From positions 544,125 to 608,124 of the forward strand of contig KB309537.1 in assembly GCA_000328365.1 (NCBI GenBank): a stretch of 64,000 nucleotides of DNA. The letters run 5' to 3'. A program made the position numbers and the translations under genes. The DNA comes from Capitella teleta. Its lineage: Eukaryota; Annelida; Polychaeta; Capitellidae. The notes below the pieces were generated by a model. The model ran no database searches, was not told where the DNA came from, and worked only from the letters and a program-made list of their open reading frames with translations. Below are positions 1-11,961 of the stretch, piece after piece. Numbering within the stretch: position 1 is the stretch's first letter; every line of letters begins with the position of its first letter.

Positions 1-21
1 TCGGCATTTTCTCAAGTTAAC

Positions 22-3000
22 TCTTCATAATATACCTCCCTTTTAATCAAATTATCCTTGTACTTTTCGTCATCTCCGGAAAAAGACTCGCCGATTTTTG
101 ATTTCAGGCTATCTAAAATTTCATCCTGAAGAAAACTCAATAATAAAATATGGTTTTGGTTAAATTTTGACATTTTCTACTTTTTGAACATTCGATGGCC
201 ACAGTCCAACAGACACTTCGGGAGAGTACGACCGCTCACTGCAGATGAATGGTTAGCACTAAGTCGAAATGGACATAAGTTTACTTACTAACATGACGAT
301 GGACAGTCACAGACGAGTTTGTTTGATTGGAATAATTTCATCACTTCGTACCTACAATCACCTGAGAAATAAACAAATTGTCCATGTAATAATTCTGCAT
401 GACGATTATACACCAATCAAGAGGTGTGAAATCGACAGAAGAAGAAGAATCAATCTGTGAAATAGACACCTCTATTAACTGGTGATACCAGTTAAAAAAA
501 ACCAATGATAACTCTTCATATACATACACACTATTTCTAGCATGCACATCGTCAACCACCTTGAGACATTAAGTTACAAGACAGAGATCCCACAATCAAT
601 CTGATATGAAAAAGAAAGGAAGCGACAATTTCTTTTACTCTTTTCATGGGCTTCTTTCTGTGACTTTGGTTCCACCAGACAGATCAATATGGAGACGAGG
701 GTAACAGCTTTGGTTACCTTGGGTGACGTTCGTCGTTGAGCAGGTAGAGACGTTTGCGTAATCGAACGCAGCTCCATAGCTGGGGTAATAGGAATCCGCG
801 CAATGACATCTGTTGATCACGTGGCCTTGGTAGCATGTTTTCTGGCAAGCCTGAGATTTAAGACATAGTGAATTTAACCTTTAGAACATATTATCACAAC
901 CAGGACCATAGAAATTTCTGGTTTATATTGCGTCACAATTTAGACTATTTTTGGGACTAATTCAATGTTCATATTTGATGCTAGTATTTGAGGATAATCC
1001 CAAGTTAAATCTCTTCTTGCTGGTATCATACATGTACAATTATAGGAATCCTTCGGACCAAAGAATTCAATTATAGAGAAATATATTGGATGATCAAGGC
1101 AAATGAAAACATTTTTATGGTCGGTTATTGAACTATTTGCGCCAATGAAATCACTTCTCAGATAAGTTATTGAACTAATTGCACCAATGAAATCACTTCC
1201 TCATTCCTTACCGTGGCACTATACTCCACAGGAAACTGTTCAGCAAAGACGTTGTTTTTTATGTTGCCATCAGGATGTGTGCAGTTGCCATGGGGATAAC
1301 TCAAACGACTGATGAGTACCTGACGAAGGCCGATGGACGTGGAGTGACCAGGACTGATCGTTATGCCTTCATCCTCTGGGAAGGGCATCCGATTTTGAGC
1401 ATGGACAACCATTCGGATACCAGCAGTGTCCCCCACTTCCTTCACATATTCATCCTGGTTGATGTTTATGATCATGTGCAATCCTACGGGTATAGCACAG
1501 TGACAGTATCAATACGACCATTGTTATTATACAGAATGAGCTGGAATTGTTTAGCTGAATCGTGCAGTGTGGTTTACTTGAAATTATATCAGATCAAAAC
1601 ACATGTCACCCCCACCCCAAGAAAAAAACCCTACCCACTTAGAATGAATCAATGAGACGCACCTTCCCATCAGACAAACTATCGTTTCTCTCTATTTTTG
1701 AGGAGGTTCAACTCTCCAAGAGAACCTTGAAGACTAATTGGAGGCTATAGCTTTAACGACATCGTTTTTGTGTATTCGATCTGTTTCACATAACTACCCT
1801 TAATTTCTCGGTCAGCTCACCATGACGACGACCCGCCTTCGTTGACGTTTTTTGGCTAATGCTCGAGTTCCAGCCTGAATTGAATACGTAACAATTACCG
1901 TGGATGGCGCTGTAGAATGTGGTAAATTCTCTGAAAAAAATTGACAGTATTCACTGTGACATTGTACTGATATCATTTGCAAACATTGTCAAGTTAGAAT
2001 GCAAACATTGGAAATTCCAACATGTCCTCACCCAACATTGCAATTTGCCCCAGCATATTTACAGTCCAATATGAGATCTTGCGATGAGAAGCCAAGCGAT
2101 TGTTTTTCCTCCAGGGGAAGCTCCGCCAGCGATTCAGTCAAAGCTTCTTCAACTAAGAAATCCTCTCGAGGTTGAACTCGTTCCGGGTATTTGCTTCCAT
2201 TGATGGGCTGTGGCTGCGCTATGACAGGGGTTGGATCTAGGACGACGGGCGCTTGGGTTGGATAAGGGGCACTGCAGCTGTCAGCTGCAGCTTCCTGGCA
2301 TGCAGGGCAGGTCAAAGCAAGGTCATCCGGATCAGCCAATGAGCTGGCAGAAAAACAACACGTGCAGCAACAGGAACTGGTGACGTCATCAGTTTGTGTG
2401 TTATCATCTAGAAACGTGATTATTGCATCTTGATTATCTTACAAATAATTTACGCACCTAAGCTTCTTTTCTTTCTCCTTGTTTTCGTTCCTTCCATGGC
2501 TGATTTCTTCACAGGGCTCATGTTGCAAATTGTGATGGCAGGAAAAGTGAGCTCACTCACATGAAGTAAGCTGATTGTCACATCGACTTTGTAGCTGAAG
2601 AACAACTGCGAGATGGACAAAAGGTTGTAGAGGAGTCCAGCCACCATAGATATCGTCACTAAAGTCCAGAAGACCCTCTTAACCGGACCTTGATTGACAA
2701 AAGTTCAGTTCAATAGAATGCTTTCACAATGGTGGGACATTGAAATAAGGATGGTCACCTACCTCGTGCTCTGTCCATATGTGGCAAGCCATGGGCCGTG
2801 GTGTACTCCTTGAACCCCTGCCATACGACCCTGGATGTCACTGGCTGAGACGAGTCCCTGGAGAAGGACGAAGGGACCAGGTACTCATAGGTAGCCGGCT
2901 TTGAAGGTGGCTCTTGAGGTGCTGTTCCTTGTTTTGGCTGTATATATCCAGGGGTGTTAGTGGAGGTCGGGGGTTCAAATGTTTGGATCATTCGCAGAAA

Positions 3001-3223
3001 TAGCCACAAGATAATCCACAAAATAGCCACAAGGTAACACACAATTATCTACAACTGTTTCTTTTTTCTTTTCTCAAACGATTGTTACTCCCGATACAAA
3101 AAAAAAAAAAAAAAAAAAAAATGTAAACCCAAATCATAAAGAAAAAGCATCAACAATTTGAGCGATGTGATGTTGCAGATACAAGCTTACCTTGTCTTGA
3201 TAATCCGCCATGTTGTTTCGCAT
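22..3223 (-). CDS. DEG/ENaC family sodium channel subunit, 3' end off the left edge
   Basis: Subunit of an amiloride-sensitive type trimeric cation channel in the plasma membrane. Exons I can place (high to low coordinate): 3223-3191, 2937-2763, 2688-2458, 2407-2032, 1930-1821, 1483-1212, 850-718, an unresolved exon between 718 and 240, 238-181 and 125-22. Phases agree except across the unresolved stretch. In order the protein shows the conserved His-Gly gating motif (TTAHGLPHMDRAR), a first membrane segment starting VFWTLVTISMVAGLLY, the family signature FPAITICNM, a low-complexity insert with CCCTCC, the palm motif HGNCYVFN, then LHMIININQDEY, PFPEDEG, ISPGHSTSIG and ISRLSYPHGNCT, and a cysteine cluster (ACQKTCYQ, RCHCADSYYP). 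It continues with VSVGLWPS and a segment ending VYYEEL, just before TM2, which lies outside the window. The short first exon (MRNNMADYQDK) is chosen by its phase-0 donor; an ATG at 3003 inside the next open frame is an alternative start. The family call is firm; substrate or ligand cannot be told. Confidence 0.88.
1124..1202. repeat. Imperfect tandem duplication of about 40 bp in a channel intron
   Basis: Two adjacent copies beginning GTTATTGAACTA and containing CCAATGAAATCACTTC differ at a few positions. They lie in the intron just downstream (in gene direction) of the exon ending at 1212, close to its 5' splice site. Confidence 0.7.
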
Positions 3224-3720
3224 GAGTTGCGACCGAAGAGAAACACTCTGACTTTTATGGTGATCAATATGAGAAGGGGAGTGACGCCTGCACCTTAAGC
3301 TCCGCCTTATCCTCAACAAACTTCCTCAAGATTTTCTCTTCCTCTTTGATATGGGTTGGATCGATAGCTAGGCGTTCATTATGAGGGTTCGTTAAAAGCT
3401 TATAAAAAACTCTTAATTCATGGCTTAATTTCAGTTCATTGTGCTTTTGCGCTAATCTATGATTGTCAGGGAGATCTCATTAGTTGAGCTGTCACTACAC
3501 AGTCCTAAAGAATGTGCCATTAGCTGAATTAATTGCACCTAAGGTTATCGTCTTCAAATTCTATCTTTTATGTAGCCGCTCGATCTCCTCTTGGCAGCTG
3601 GAACGTTAATGTTCATTAACGCATTTTATAATGAAGTGATTGTTGTAGTCATGCGGAAACCTTTCTGCTTAATGGAGCTGTTGTTAAAGAGCACCCGATC
3701 TTAGGCGTTCGCTTGATCAA

Positions 3721-4130
3721 TTAGCCGCTCCGATAATCATGGGGCCCCATCGGATCGATGCGATGAAACTCTATATCCACTTCCATTCTCGTAATCATAA
3801 CGCATTGATTAGTTGACATGAACAAGATCGACTCTGGATCATAACGTTGAATAATAGCGCAATGAGCATCTGATTGCTTTGGATCACCAAACTCGTCCTT
3901 CGCTCTCAAGTGTTCATCCAACTATATATGGTGCAATAGACCATTGTAGATGCACTTGTATAATTATTTGCTTCGATGTTCATTTCCAACATGTTGTCGA
4001 TATCGGAGATGATGATCCGGTTATCAGATTCTAACATCGCTCTTGCTTCAGTTGAAAGCTGAGAACTCAGCGACATATAGCTTGCTTTGTTCATTAAAGT
4101 GTATAATATAAGTATTGGTAAGGAGATATG
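3721..4130 (-). other. Protein-like open frames, unidentified
   Basis: Two abutting minus-strand frames read like protein rather than noise. The upstream one (about 4100-3930) contains SLSSQLSTEARAMLESDNR and SDIDNMLEMNIEANN. The downstream one (about 3920-3721) contains DEHLRAKDEFGDPKQSDAH and YDPESILFMSTNQC and ends at a stop at 3721-3723. An ATATAG acceptor-like site lies between them, but the spacing leaves no room for a normal intron. I do not recognise a family. It may be a terminal exon of an unknown gene, a decayed gene or chance; the second frame also contains two TCATAACG motifs. Confidence 0.2.
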
Positions 4131-4647
4131 GCAATTATTCTTGCGTGTTATCACAATCCCTGTTTGAATTACAGTAGTGCTGACATGAAAGCGTTACAAG
4201 TTTTCTGTTTATATAATCTATATATAAAGACACATGTACCTACATGTTGCAGCTTCGTATAAGCCTATGATGCCTATCCAAGATGAACCCCATTGCTTCA
4301 AAGTCCCTCGAGCAAACAAAAAGTGCGAGCATATATTATCGTCTTTAATTAGGATAACGTGAGTATCTTTCCTTTGCTTTAGGCCCTGTTTGGTTGGCTT
4401 CCTGTATCCAGATTCTCTTGGGATTATCTTAATCAGGTAATATTTTAGCGAAAGCATGTAGTACCAAAAACACAACTGATAAGTATTCGTTGGGGTTGCA
4501 TCCGATGTTCTGAGTTTTGTGAGAATCCTTAGCGCAAATACATTCATCTCGCACAATTTGCCAATTTCCAATGTATAAAATATACACAGAGTTTCTTCCG
4601 CCTACGACTGACCTATGACCTTTATCTGAAGCGGAAGGTATGAGATG

Positions 4648-4968
4648 TGATCTGTGTATTTACGACTTCTCTTGCGTCGACGAAGGACATCTTAGCGATC
4701 TGTTTAATGACAGCGTTTAGACCTAAATGCTCTCCTCCTCTGGCTACAGCCGATGGCTCCTCGCTTGGGTTTTTACTGCTCTCGATGGAGAATAAGTTCT
4801 ACAATCTTCAGGGCATCTTGATTTTACGCAATTACTCCAGTAGCCACAAGCTATATGAAGGAGTGTGTGATTCTGGGGGTGCTTTATGTACCACCTGATT
4901 TCTCTGCTATAAAGTCCAACTTGTAGTTGGCCAGCGTCAATCTGCATTGTAATCATTGGCGAAGCCAA
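4648..4968 (-). pseudogene. Ankyrin-repeat gene fragment, probably decayed
   Basis: On the minus strand one frame gives NHTLLHIACGYWSN, the consensus start of an ankyrin repeat. A few bases later a different frame gives DALKIVELILHRESSKNP, the second helix of such a repeat, then SAVARGGEHLGLNA and FVDAREVVNTQ. The two halves of one repeat are therefore in different frames without space for an intron, which suggests a relic or an assembly error. A (CTT)n tract lies immediately upstream in gene direction and encodes a meaningless poly-Glu run. No start codon or further exons were found. Confidence 0.35.
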
Positions 4969-5014
4969 TACTTTTGAGACATTTCATTCCTGTTCTTGTT
5001 CGGTCACGTTTGTT

Positions 5015-5134
5015 GTCTTCTTCTTCTTCTTCTTCTTCTTCTTCTTCTTCTTCTTCTTCTTCTTCTTCTTCTTCTTCTTCTTCTTCTTCTTCTTCTTCTT
5101 CTTCTTCTTCTTCTTCTTCTTCTTCTTCTTCTTC
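5015..5134. repeat. (CTT)n / (AAG)n microsatellite
   Basis: About 120 bp of nearly perfect CTT trinucleotides. The poly-Ser, poly-Leu and poly-Glu open frames across it are artefacts of the repeat. Confidence 0.97.
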
Positions 5135-5446
5135 AGAATTGCGCTTTATTACATAATATATCACGAGATAAAACAGAAAGTTTATATTTATAAATGTACA
5201 TATACGTGTGTATATAATATATAAAATTATCATATCATTTGATTTTAACTCAATCAATAGTCCACAATCACGATATGTAGATTAATAGATCGGTTAAGTG
5301 TATCTGAACGCAAACCTCAAGGTGCCATCTTAGCCCGGAGCATCTCTTTGATGCACAAACCTTATCACCGTCATGTTATCATTGAGTGTGCGTTCTAGAG
5401 AACAACGACCATGCCGAAGCCTTGCATGATCGTCACAGCAACGAGC

Positions 5447-5459
5447 GTTGCTAGGCAAC
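5447..5459. promoter_or_regulatory. RFX X-box-like palindrome
   Basis: GTTGCTAGGCAAC is a palindromic pair of RFX half-sites (GTTGC / GCAAC) with a 3-bp centre. RFX factors bind such X-boxes upstream of ciliary genes. No ciliary gene is recognised nearby, so its target is unknown. Confidence 0.4.
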
Positions 5460-5707
5460 CGTATCACCTGGGCGTGGGGGGTAGTGTCCAGAATATGGAT
5501 CTTCCTATCCCGTTTCTATGTGGCTTGACCTTCAACTGGAAGATTAATTAAGCGGTGAACGTTTGGCCCATCACGTTTAGCCTTGCCCGTTAACTTAATT
5601 GCTCTCGGGCGCTATACCCTAATGACGTACTTGAGCGATTTTGCACACTCTTAAATCCAGGTGCTTTGTTATGGTCTTCTGCAACAAAACACCTCTGCAT
5701 GCTTTAG

Positions 5708-5739
<32 letters not shown>
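5708..5739. repeat. Poly(A) tract
   Basis: A run of 32 A residues in intergenic DNA. It may be the tail of an old retroposed copy, but no body or target duplication is visible. Confidence 0.9.
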
Positions 5740-5741
<2 letters not shown>

Positions 5742-8700
5742 AAAAACACAACAAAACACACAACATATAGCCAGCCATCTTTGTCGTTACAGTATATATT
5801 ATTATCAGAAAACTCCCGAAAGTATTATCAAAAGTTTGTTGCATGATTGTGTAGCTGTTAGACACGCATTTTATTTCATCGCAATGGCGAAATGAATGAC
5901 TCAACGCCTGGTCAATTCGATCTGTTTTGGGATCCGTCCATACTGAAGACTGATGTACATGGAGGGCATTGTGAGTGCTGGTCACGTTTGGCACGGGCTG
6001 TTGGAAGCTGTCAGAAGAAATTGCAATGCTGATAGTCTATGCCACGGAAGATGTTTCCGGGCCATCGTTTCACTTTGTGTTTTAGTGAAGCAGTGTGATT
6101 TGGAGTACAGGTGAATTTGGAGAGAGTCCAAAGCCCTGACAAAAATTAACTCAATGACAACGATTATGGGCATTTTGAATTATGCGTGGGTTGCTGTGGA
6201 ACTAATTTTGCATCTGTTTTCACACGAACACACCCTGATTATACGGGTTATTGGGGCATTGAATACTGTAGTAGATTTGAGCATTTTGAGGAGTCGCCAT
6301 GCTACGAGAGTATTTTATTTTGTATCACCTCCGCATCGTTCTACTCTCGCCATATATGTACCTATTTTCCCTATACATATGTGTACCTATAATTTGCACA
6401 CCTGATGTATTCGTTCTTTCAGCCCTTCTTTTCACCTGCGTTGTTTTTGTCAATGGAGCTAGGGGCTCAGTTGCAGTCAGATTTACTCCCCTTCAAACTA
6501 TCTGCTAAGCCAAGATTACATTTGCTTTGTAAATACGTCATTGGGTGGATGCAAACGACCTTCTAATATTGATCAGGGACGACGCCACCCTGGATGGTTC
6601 AGTCAATTCTTGCGGGGCTTTGCTTCCGAGTTCATTTAGTTCATGTCTATGGATATGATGGCATTTGATGAAGGCGACTATTAACACTGCAGGGTAATGG
6701 GGTATCAGATTCAGTGATATAAATGATAACAATTGATGCTAAGTTTTTCGCATTCTTTGATTTACAAACAAAAAATATGCGCAACTTCACGGTATCAAAC
6801 GCGTTTGATAAATCTATCTAATGCAGGGTTACTATGCCCCCCGATTATCACAAGTTAGCACGAAGATGTGCATAGAAACTGAAGTTTACGCAACACTATA
6901 ATTATCACAATTAATATATAGACGACGAATTATCAGTGTAGTCTTCGAGGAGAGCACTTTGATAAGAGCAGCATCAATGTTAGGGTAATTTTCCTTCTCT
7001 CAGATGATGACGTATCCGTTTTCTTATCTCTGCTGACATGAACGACGATTTTACTCTTGTATAATAAGCCACGTGTCAAAGAACCACAACCCTGAGCCCC
7101 TGAGGGTGTCATGTAGCTTATACATACGTATTTGTTGTTTAACAGGAGGGAACAAATCTATATTTATATTTATATACACGCATCCATTGCCAGGTAACAT
7201 ATTACATAACCCACGTTTAGAATAGGATGACATTGGGTGTATATACTGCCGGTGTCGGAATAGCTAATTTGATGACCTGAATATGAATACAGAGAGGACA
7301 CTCTGATGACATTAACAAAGCTTGATAGATTAAGAGGAGACACTACTCAAAGAGAGTAATAGCATGTATTATCAGGGACTACGGGCAGTCTGTTATGTAA
7401 CATTACTAATGAATCCCAATTGACTCTGTCGGTTCCAGATCTGCGTAATATGGCTCGATTTGCATGTTATATGAGACCCTCCAGCGTAGAGTGGCCCATA
7501 ATTTCGTTATCCCGTTGTTAAAAGTCACAATGCCCATGTCGCCATTCATAAAATATACTGCATCCGTAGCCTTGTATACGTGCGAGCAAGGACTCTTTAG
7601 ATCTGAGATATTACACTGTGAGGCTGTTTCCCGATGTGGAACAAAAATTAACGTAGGCCTACATGAATCGCTTTAGTTTTATAGACCCATAAGGGGAAAG
7701 TGAAAATATAGATTCATTTCGGTTCTTTATAATTATATTCAAAGTCGATCATATGAAAATGTGCTGAATCATCCGATCTGTTTTCGTTTATGGCAACCAA
7801 ACAAGATGGAGGTCGATGAAGTGGCGCTAAGAATGTCTCCCGAATGGATCATTGTCATGCGTTCCTTTCGTTATCTTTCCTTTGCAGTTCTGTTTCCATT
7901 TCGTTCTCGATCCATTTCGGCCAATCTGTTCTTAGACATGATAACAGAGTGATAAAAACCCCTTTCTTCAAACCCCACAAGAAATCAGTGGTCGTTTGTC
8001 AGGGATTATTTCCTCACCTAAAAATAAGGAGTTTATCGGTACACTTGTACTTCACGGTGTTTTGCCATGTTGCATACGACGAACCACTTGAATGGCACAA
8101 CTTAATAGCGCGTGCTTCAGCTCATGGTGCTTCTATTTCACTCTGCTATCAGTGGCTGCGCCGCCCCCACCCCCTCCCCCAAGACTATCATGACCGGTAC
8201 TCATGGAATTCATGGACAAATAGGTCATGGTCACTACCATGGACACAGTGACCATTGTTGTGCATAATTAAGAAGCGAATGGACCTAATTTATGACTGTA
8301 ATCAAGTAGCTGTCTGAATTTGAACAGAGCCAATTTCGCATACTGGCATTGGAGAACCGCAATAGCTTATCGCATGCAATCATGACATGTATATAGCTAT
8401 GAATTCAAGATCATACACAGTGATACATTGAACAGTAGCTAGAATTGGCGAAGCATCGGGTGAACACAAGCCAATTTGATTTATGCATCGCACCAATTCT
8501 AAGTCTGATCAATTAAATTAATCTTATAACGCCACCCATTCTTCCCAAAACAATCTTCTTTTGCTTGGCATTTTCAACGACGCTCTTTGGGTATTTCGCA
8601 GTCGTTAATGTTAATACTCGAAATGTCATTTTTCTATTGAGATATGTTTTGCTGGGTTATCCAATGAAAGCCAGTGGCTTAACCACCCCTTTTAGAAGCA

Positions 8701-9728
8701 CATAATGAATTATAGATGCCGTGATTTTGTACAGCTGTCTGTAGACCAGATGGGGAAATTGGCTTGGCGTTTTTGGCGCTGTTACGTAACGGGTCCAGGG
8801 AGACGGGTGTTGGGTTGCTAAGACCAGAAAATGAGTTACGTAATTGCCTGACTCAGAAGCTTCTTCATTAGCCGGGGATGAAAGGAGAGGGGAGATGGAG
8901 TATTTGTAGAGGAAGATAATAGCCCGTAAGGCATTGGCGTTGGGTGTTGGGTAATTGTTTACTAGGAGATGTTGTTATTCTGCCGATGTTCTTCGCAGTG
9001 GGTGCAGCCAATACCCCCGCCTCTATATTCTCCTTCATTTCGGATTTCTTACTGCATAAAGGTCACTAGTTTTCCCCCGGACTTCCTTGCAACATGTAGT
9101 ATGTACCCATGCACCGAAATTGAAGATCTATGCGCAGAAATAAGGTACATTAGATTGATTCTGACATTTACAGGCAGCCAATGCGCATTCCCGAGGGCGC
9201 TGAGCACATGTGAAAGAGGAATATGGCCTGAAGTATCCTGCAATCTATCAATTCGTTGATGAGTTCCAACACATGTTTTGGCTCGATTGTCTTTTGTGTT
9301 ATGCTCCTTGAACCTTGAGGTATTTGATACAATTGTCTAGACATGTTCATGAACTCCCAATATTGGTTGCTCGAAATCGATTACAGTGCTATACCTATAA
9401 GTGCAGCTACTTACAGCTGATTCTTTTGATGATAGATTTCTGGAATAAATAATACTGACTGAATTGAATGACCCGTGCAATTGCACTAGCACCCTATACA
9501 CTAATTCTGGTACAGTTGACAAGATGGTAATCTTAGTTATATATAAACAAGATGCTAATAAAAAAGGTTATAACTGATTACCCAGAATGACCGGTAATCT
9601 CGAATCGATCTATACTTAGCTGTCAGAAATTGACGGAATCTATTCTGATCAGAATGATTGATGTGCGATTTGATGTTTGTATTTGCTCAGTGCGAAGTGC
9701 GGCATCCGTGGCCTGTGCAGGTCAAATA

Positions 9729-9755
9729 GGTCATTGTGACCATCACCATGGCAAC
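9729..9755. promoter_or_regulatory. Nuclear-receptor-type palindrome next to an X-box-like site
   Basis: GGTCATTGTGACC (9729-9741) is a perfect inverted repeat of GGTCA half-sites with a 3-bp spacer, the geometry used by steroid-type nuclear receptors. It abuts ATCACCATGGCAAC (9742-9755), which matches the looser X-box consensus. The pair lies about 280 bp downstream of the 3' end of the universal stress protein gene. Function is inferred from motif alone. Confidence 0.3.
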
Positions 9756-10036
9756 GGCCATAACACCCGTAAGATGAAAAACAAGGCACACGTACGAGTA
9801 AGCAATTAGTGTCTAATGATTCTAATCACAGCGAATTTAAACGTTGCTCAAAGGCGTGATCACGTGTAAGGCCAAGTGTCCAGTCGGGGATACCTGATGG
9901 TCACAGATATGTTCATTTCATCAACAGATAATTATTGTGGAGCCTCAGTGGCTGTACAGTTGTTTTGTCAGTGCTTTGCTGAGCATCATTCAAAGCACAC
10001 TACGCTCAGTTCTACGTGATGACGTAATTGATGACG

Positions 10037-11961
10037 TCACCGGCGTGCAATCGGAGCTGAGACTCGACGCGTTCCACTGTATTGGACAGGAGGAGGCGCT
10101 GACGTGGACGCTGTTGATCTCACTGATGAGGTTCTCTCGAAGGAGGAGCCTCGTGGTTCCTGTTGCCTCCATACGATGACTGGGCAATGAGCGTGGTGCA
10201 GAACATAGTCACTTACACTCCCTTGAATTGTGCGTTTCAGCTTGCTCAAACCTCTTGAGCCAATCACGATTAAACTGGTCTTCTCTTGCTGTGACACCCG
10301 AATGATGACCTCGCCTGGTTTGCCGCTTTCCGTGCGTATCTTCCCGGCCAACTGCAATGCAATATTTCGTACACAAGGAGATATAATATGAGCGAATAGT
10401 GTGGAACCAACCCCTTTCTCGTTCAGCTTCCATCTGTATTTGTCCTCGAGTGATTTAATCTGACCCTTCTGTTTAGACCAGAGTAAGTCCGAGGAAGAGG
10501 CTACGTCATCTGAGGATATAAGCGACATTTGCACGATTGAATAATGGTGTAAGCGACTCACCTTGTTCTGAGAGTACTGTAAGATCAACGCTGTGCAGAA
10601 TGACGATACTATTGCCGTCACGGTGGATATGGTCCAAGTACCCTATTGAAGTCAATAATATTGATTTATTGATCGGAGAAAAGCTTCTGAATGTTTGGGT
10701 GGGAAGGGTTTAGACAGAGGATGTTCCCACTGAGCTATAAGCGGAATGTCAAGGGCTGGAGACCGACTCCATTGGCATATGACTAATAAGAGAAGCGAAT
10801 GACACCGCGTGAGAATTGAAGACATGTTTAACAGTTCATTGATGCTGAAATGAAACCCCCTAATAGACACTGCGCAAAGATAGGAAATGAACGACACGGC
10901 GCCCACACGCGCCCTGTCAGCATCTATATGCTAAGAGGCAAATCAGGCGTGTGTTCCATGTACTCTGACAACGACACCCTGGGGCCCACTACCGGCCAGT
11001 GCTGGCCCAGTGCCGGCCACTGATGGCCCAGTGCTGGCCCATCCATACCGCAGTAATGGCAGAATCAAAGTTGCATGGGTTCTTACCCAACTAACGTTGC
11101 GTGCCTGAAGCAAGGAGTCGCAAAAATAAAACCCGAAAAGGCATATCACCAAAAAGGATCCGGGAAGTTTTTTTCTTTTTTTTTTTTTTGCTCGGATTGT
11201 TTTTATCCCACCACCTTTTTTTTTTTGGCTCTGAGCCGGTCAACTTCCGGTGAGAGGGGGGAGGGCGATAATTGAGAGAATCCCGCTGTCGAGTCTGAAG
11301 TGGACTCTGACATGACAATTTTCCCTGCTATTAGCTGATATGAGGGCATATCAGTATGATGTACGAGGTCGAGATCGACCCAGGGGATCTCCTTACAGCG
11401 TCTTAGCCCGACTTCCAACTGAACTCTCCGCAAATAGGTCGGCGGCAACGGCAAGCAGAGAAGCTGAACACAGGCTCAACAGTCCATGTATTATTGCTTG
11501 GTTTCCATGGAAACTGACAAAAGCGTCGGAAAGGGTGTCTTGAAAATGGTTTAAAATAAAGCGGATCCGTTTTGATCCAGTCACCTCTCCCCATCTCGTG
11601 TGAGTCGGATCAATACAAGAGCTGTTATGCAACCGCTGCCAGCAGGAACAAAGCCCCATGAACGATTGCATGATAAGACTTTCGATCGGTTGTGGAGTCC
11701 TTCAGACTGCACAAACAATGACCCTTCTTGTATTCCGCTCCACGTCGGCATAAGGCTTTATGGAGGGTGTATAGGGGGGCCGTATTTCACAGCCCATTTC
11801 CCTCTCAATCCTCCCGAAATCACTGAGCGCTTTGTTGCTGACAACAAAAGCTTCTAACTAAGCCGTTTAATTACGCGTACCTTTGGTTCGAGGTACTCAC
11901 ATTGAAAAGCAGCCTCCGCCTGAGGGCTAGCGTCAATAGCAACAAGCGTTACGGACGGCAT
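10037..11961 (-). CDS. Universal stress protein (UspA family), ATP-binding type
   Basis: Complete four-exon model: 11961-11901, 10642-10562, 10509-10412 and 10351-10037, giving 184 aa; every junction is GT-AG and phases agree. The protein starts MPSVTLVAIDASPQAEAAF, the first beta strand of the Usp fold, continues WYLDHIHRDGNSIVILH and has ESGKPGEVIIRV. It carries the ATP-binding motif G-2x-G-9x-G-S (GSRGLSKLKRTIQGS) followed by VSDYVLHHAHCPVIV. A basic, Ser-rich tail of about 40 residues follows the domain (SSVRSTASTSAPPPVQYSG), longer than usual. Intron 1 is 1.26 kb; the others are 52 and 60 bp. Intron 3 is in frame and without a stop, so naive ORF callers retain it. Such single-domain proteins are cytosolic nucleotide binders linked to stress and are common in sponges, cnidarians and molluscs. 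The upstream neighbour is gene-poor. Confidence 0.92.
10975..11045. repeat. Short GC-rich tandem array
   Basis: Roughly five degenerate copies of an 11-12 bp unit (GGCCCAGTGCT and variants) lie within intron 1 of the universal stress protein gene. Its GC content contrasts sharply with the surrounding DNA. Confidence 0.75.

Larger units (their letters stand above)
3224..10036. other. Gene-poor intergenic stretch
   Basis: About 6.8 kb between the channel gene and the universal stress protein gene. Apart from the fragments, microsatellites and motifs listed separately, I see no spliced gene with recognisable homology. The open frames at 7.4-8.3 kb have no domain, no splice structure and biased composition. 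Confidence 0.5.

Noticed and set aside
4996-5257. Long poly-Ser, poly-Leu and poly-Glu open frames
   Set aside because: Produced entirely by the (CTT)n microsatellite.
7844-8251. 135-aa plus-strand open frame
   Set aside because: No domain, biased composition and no splice context.
10270-10300. GTAAGT inside the last exon of the stress protein
   Set aside because: The sequence on both sides (QGSVSDYVLHHAHCPVIV) is conserved domain core, so this is coding and not a splice site.
11203-11671. Minus-strand frames with VDLDLVHHTDMPSYQLIAGK, resembling a stress-protein exon
   Set aside because: The real second exon is 10642-10562: it completes the split Trp codon, gives WYLDHIHRDGNSIVILH, and the whole model closes in phase. 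The resemblance inside intron 1 is probably chance.
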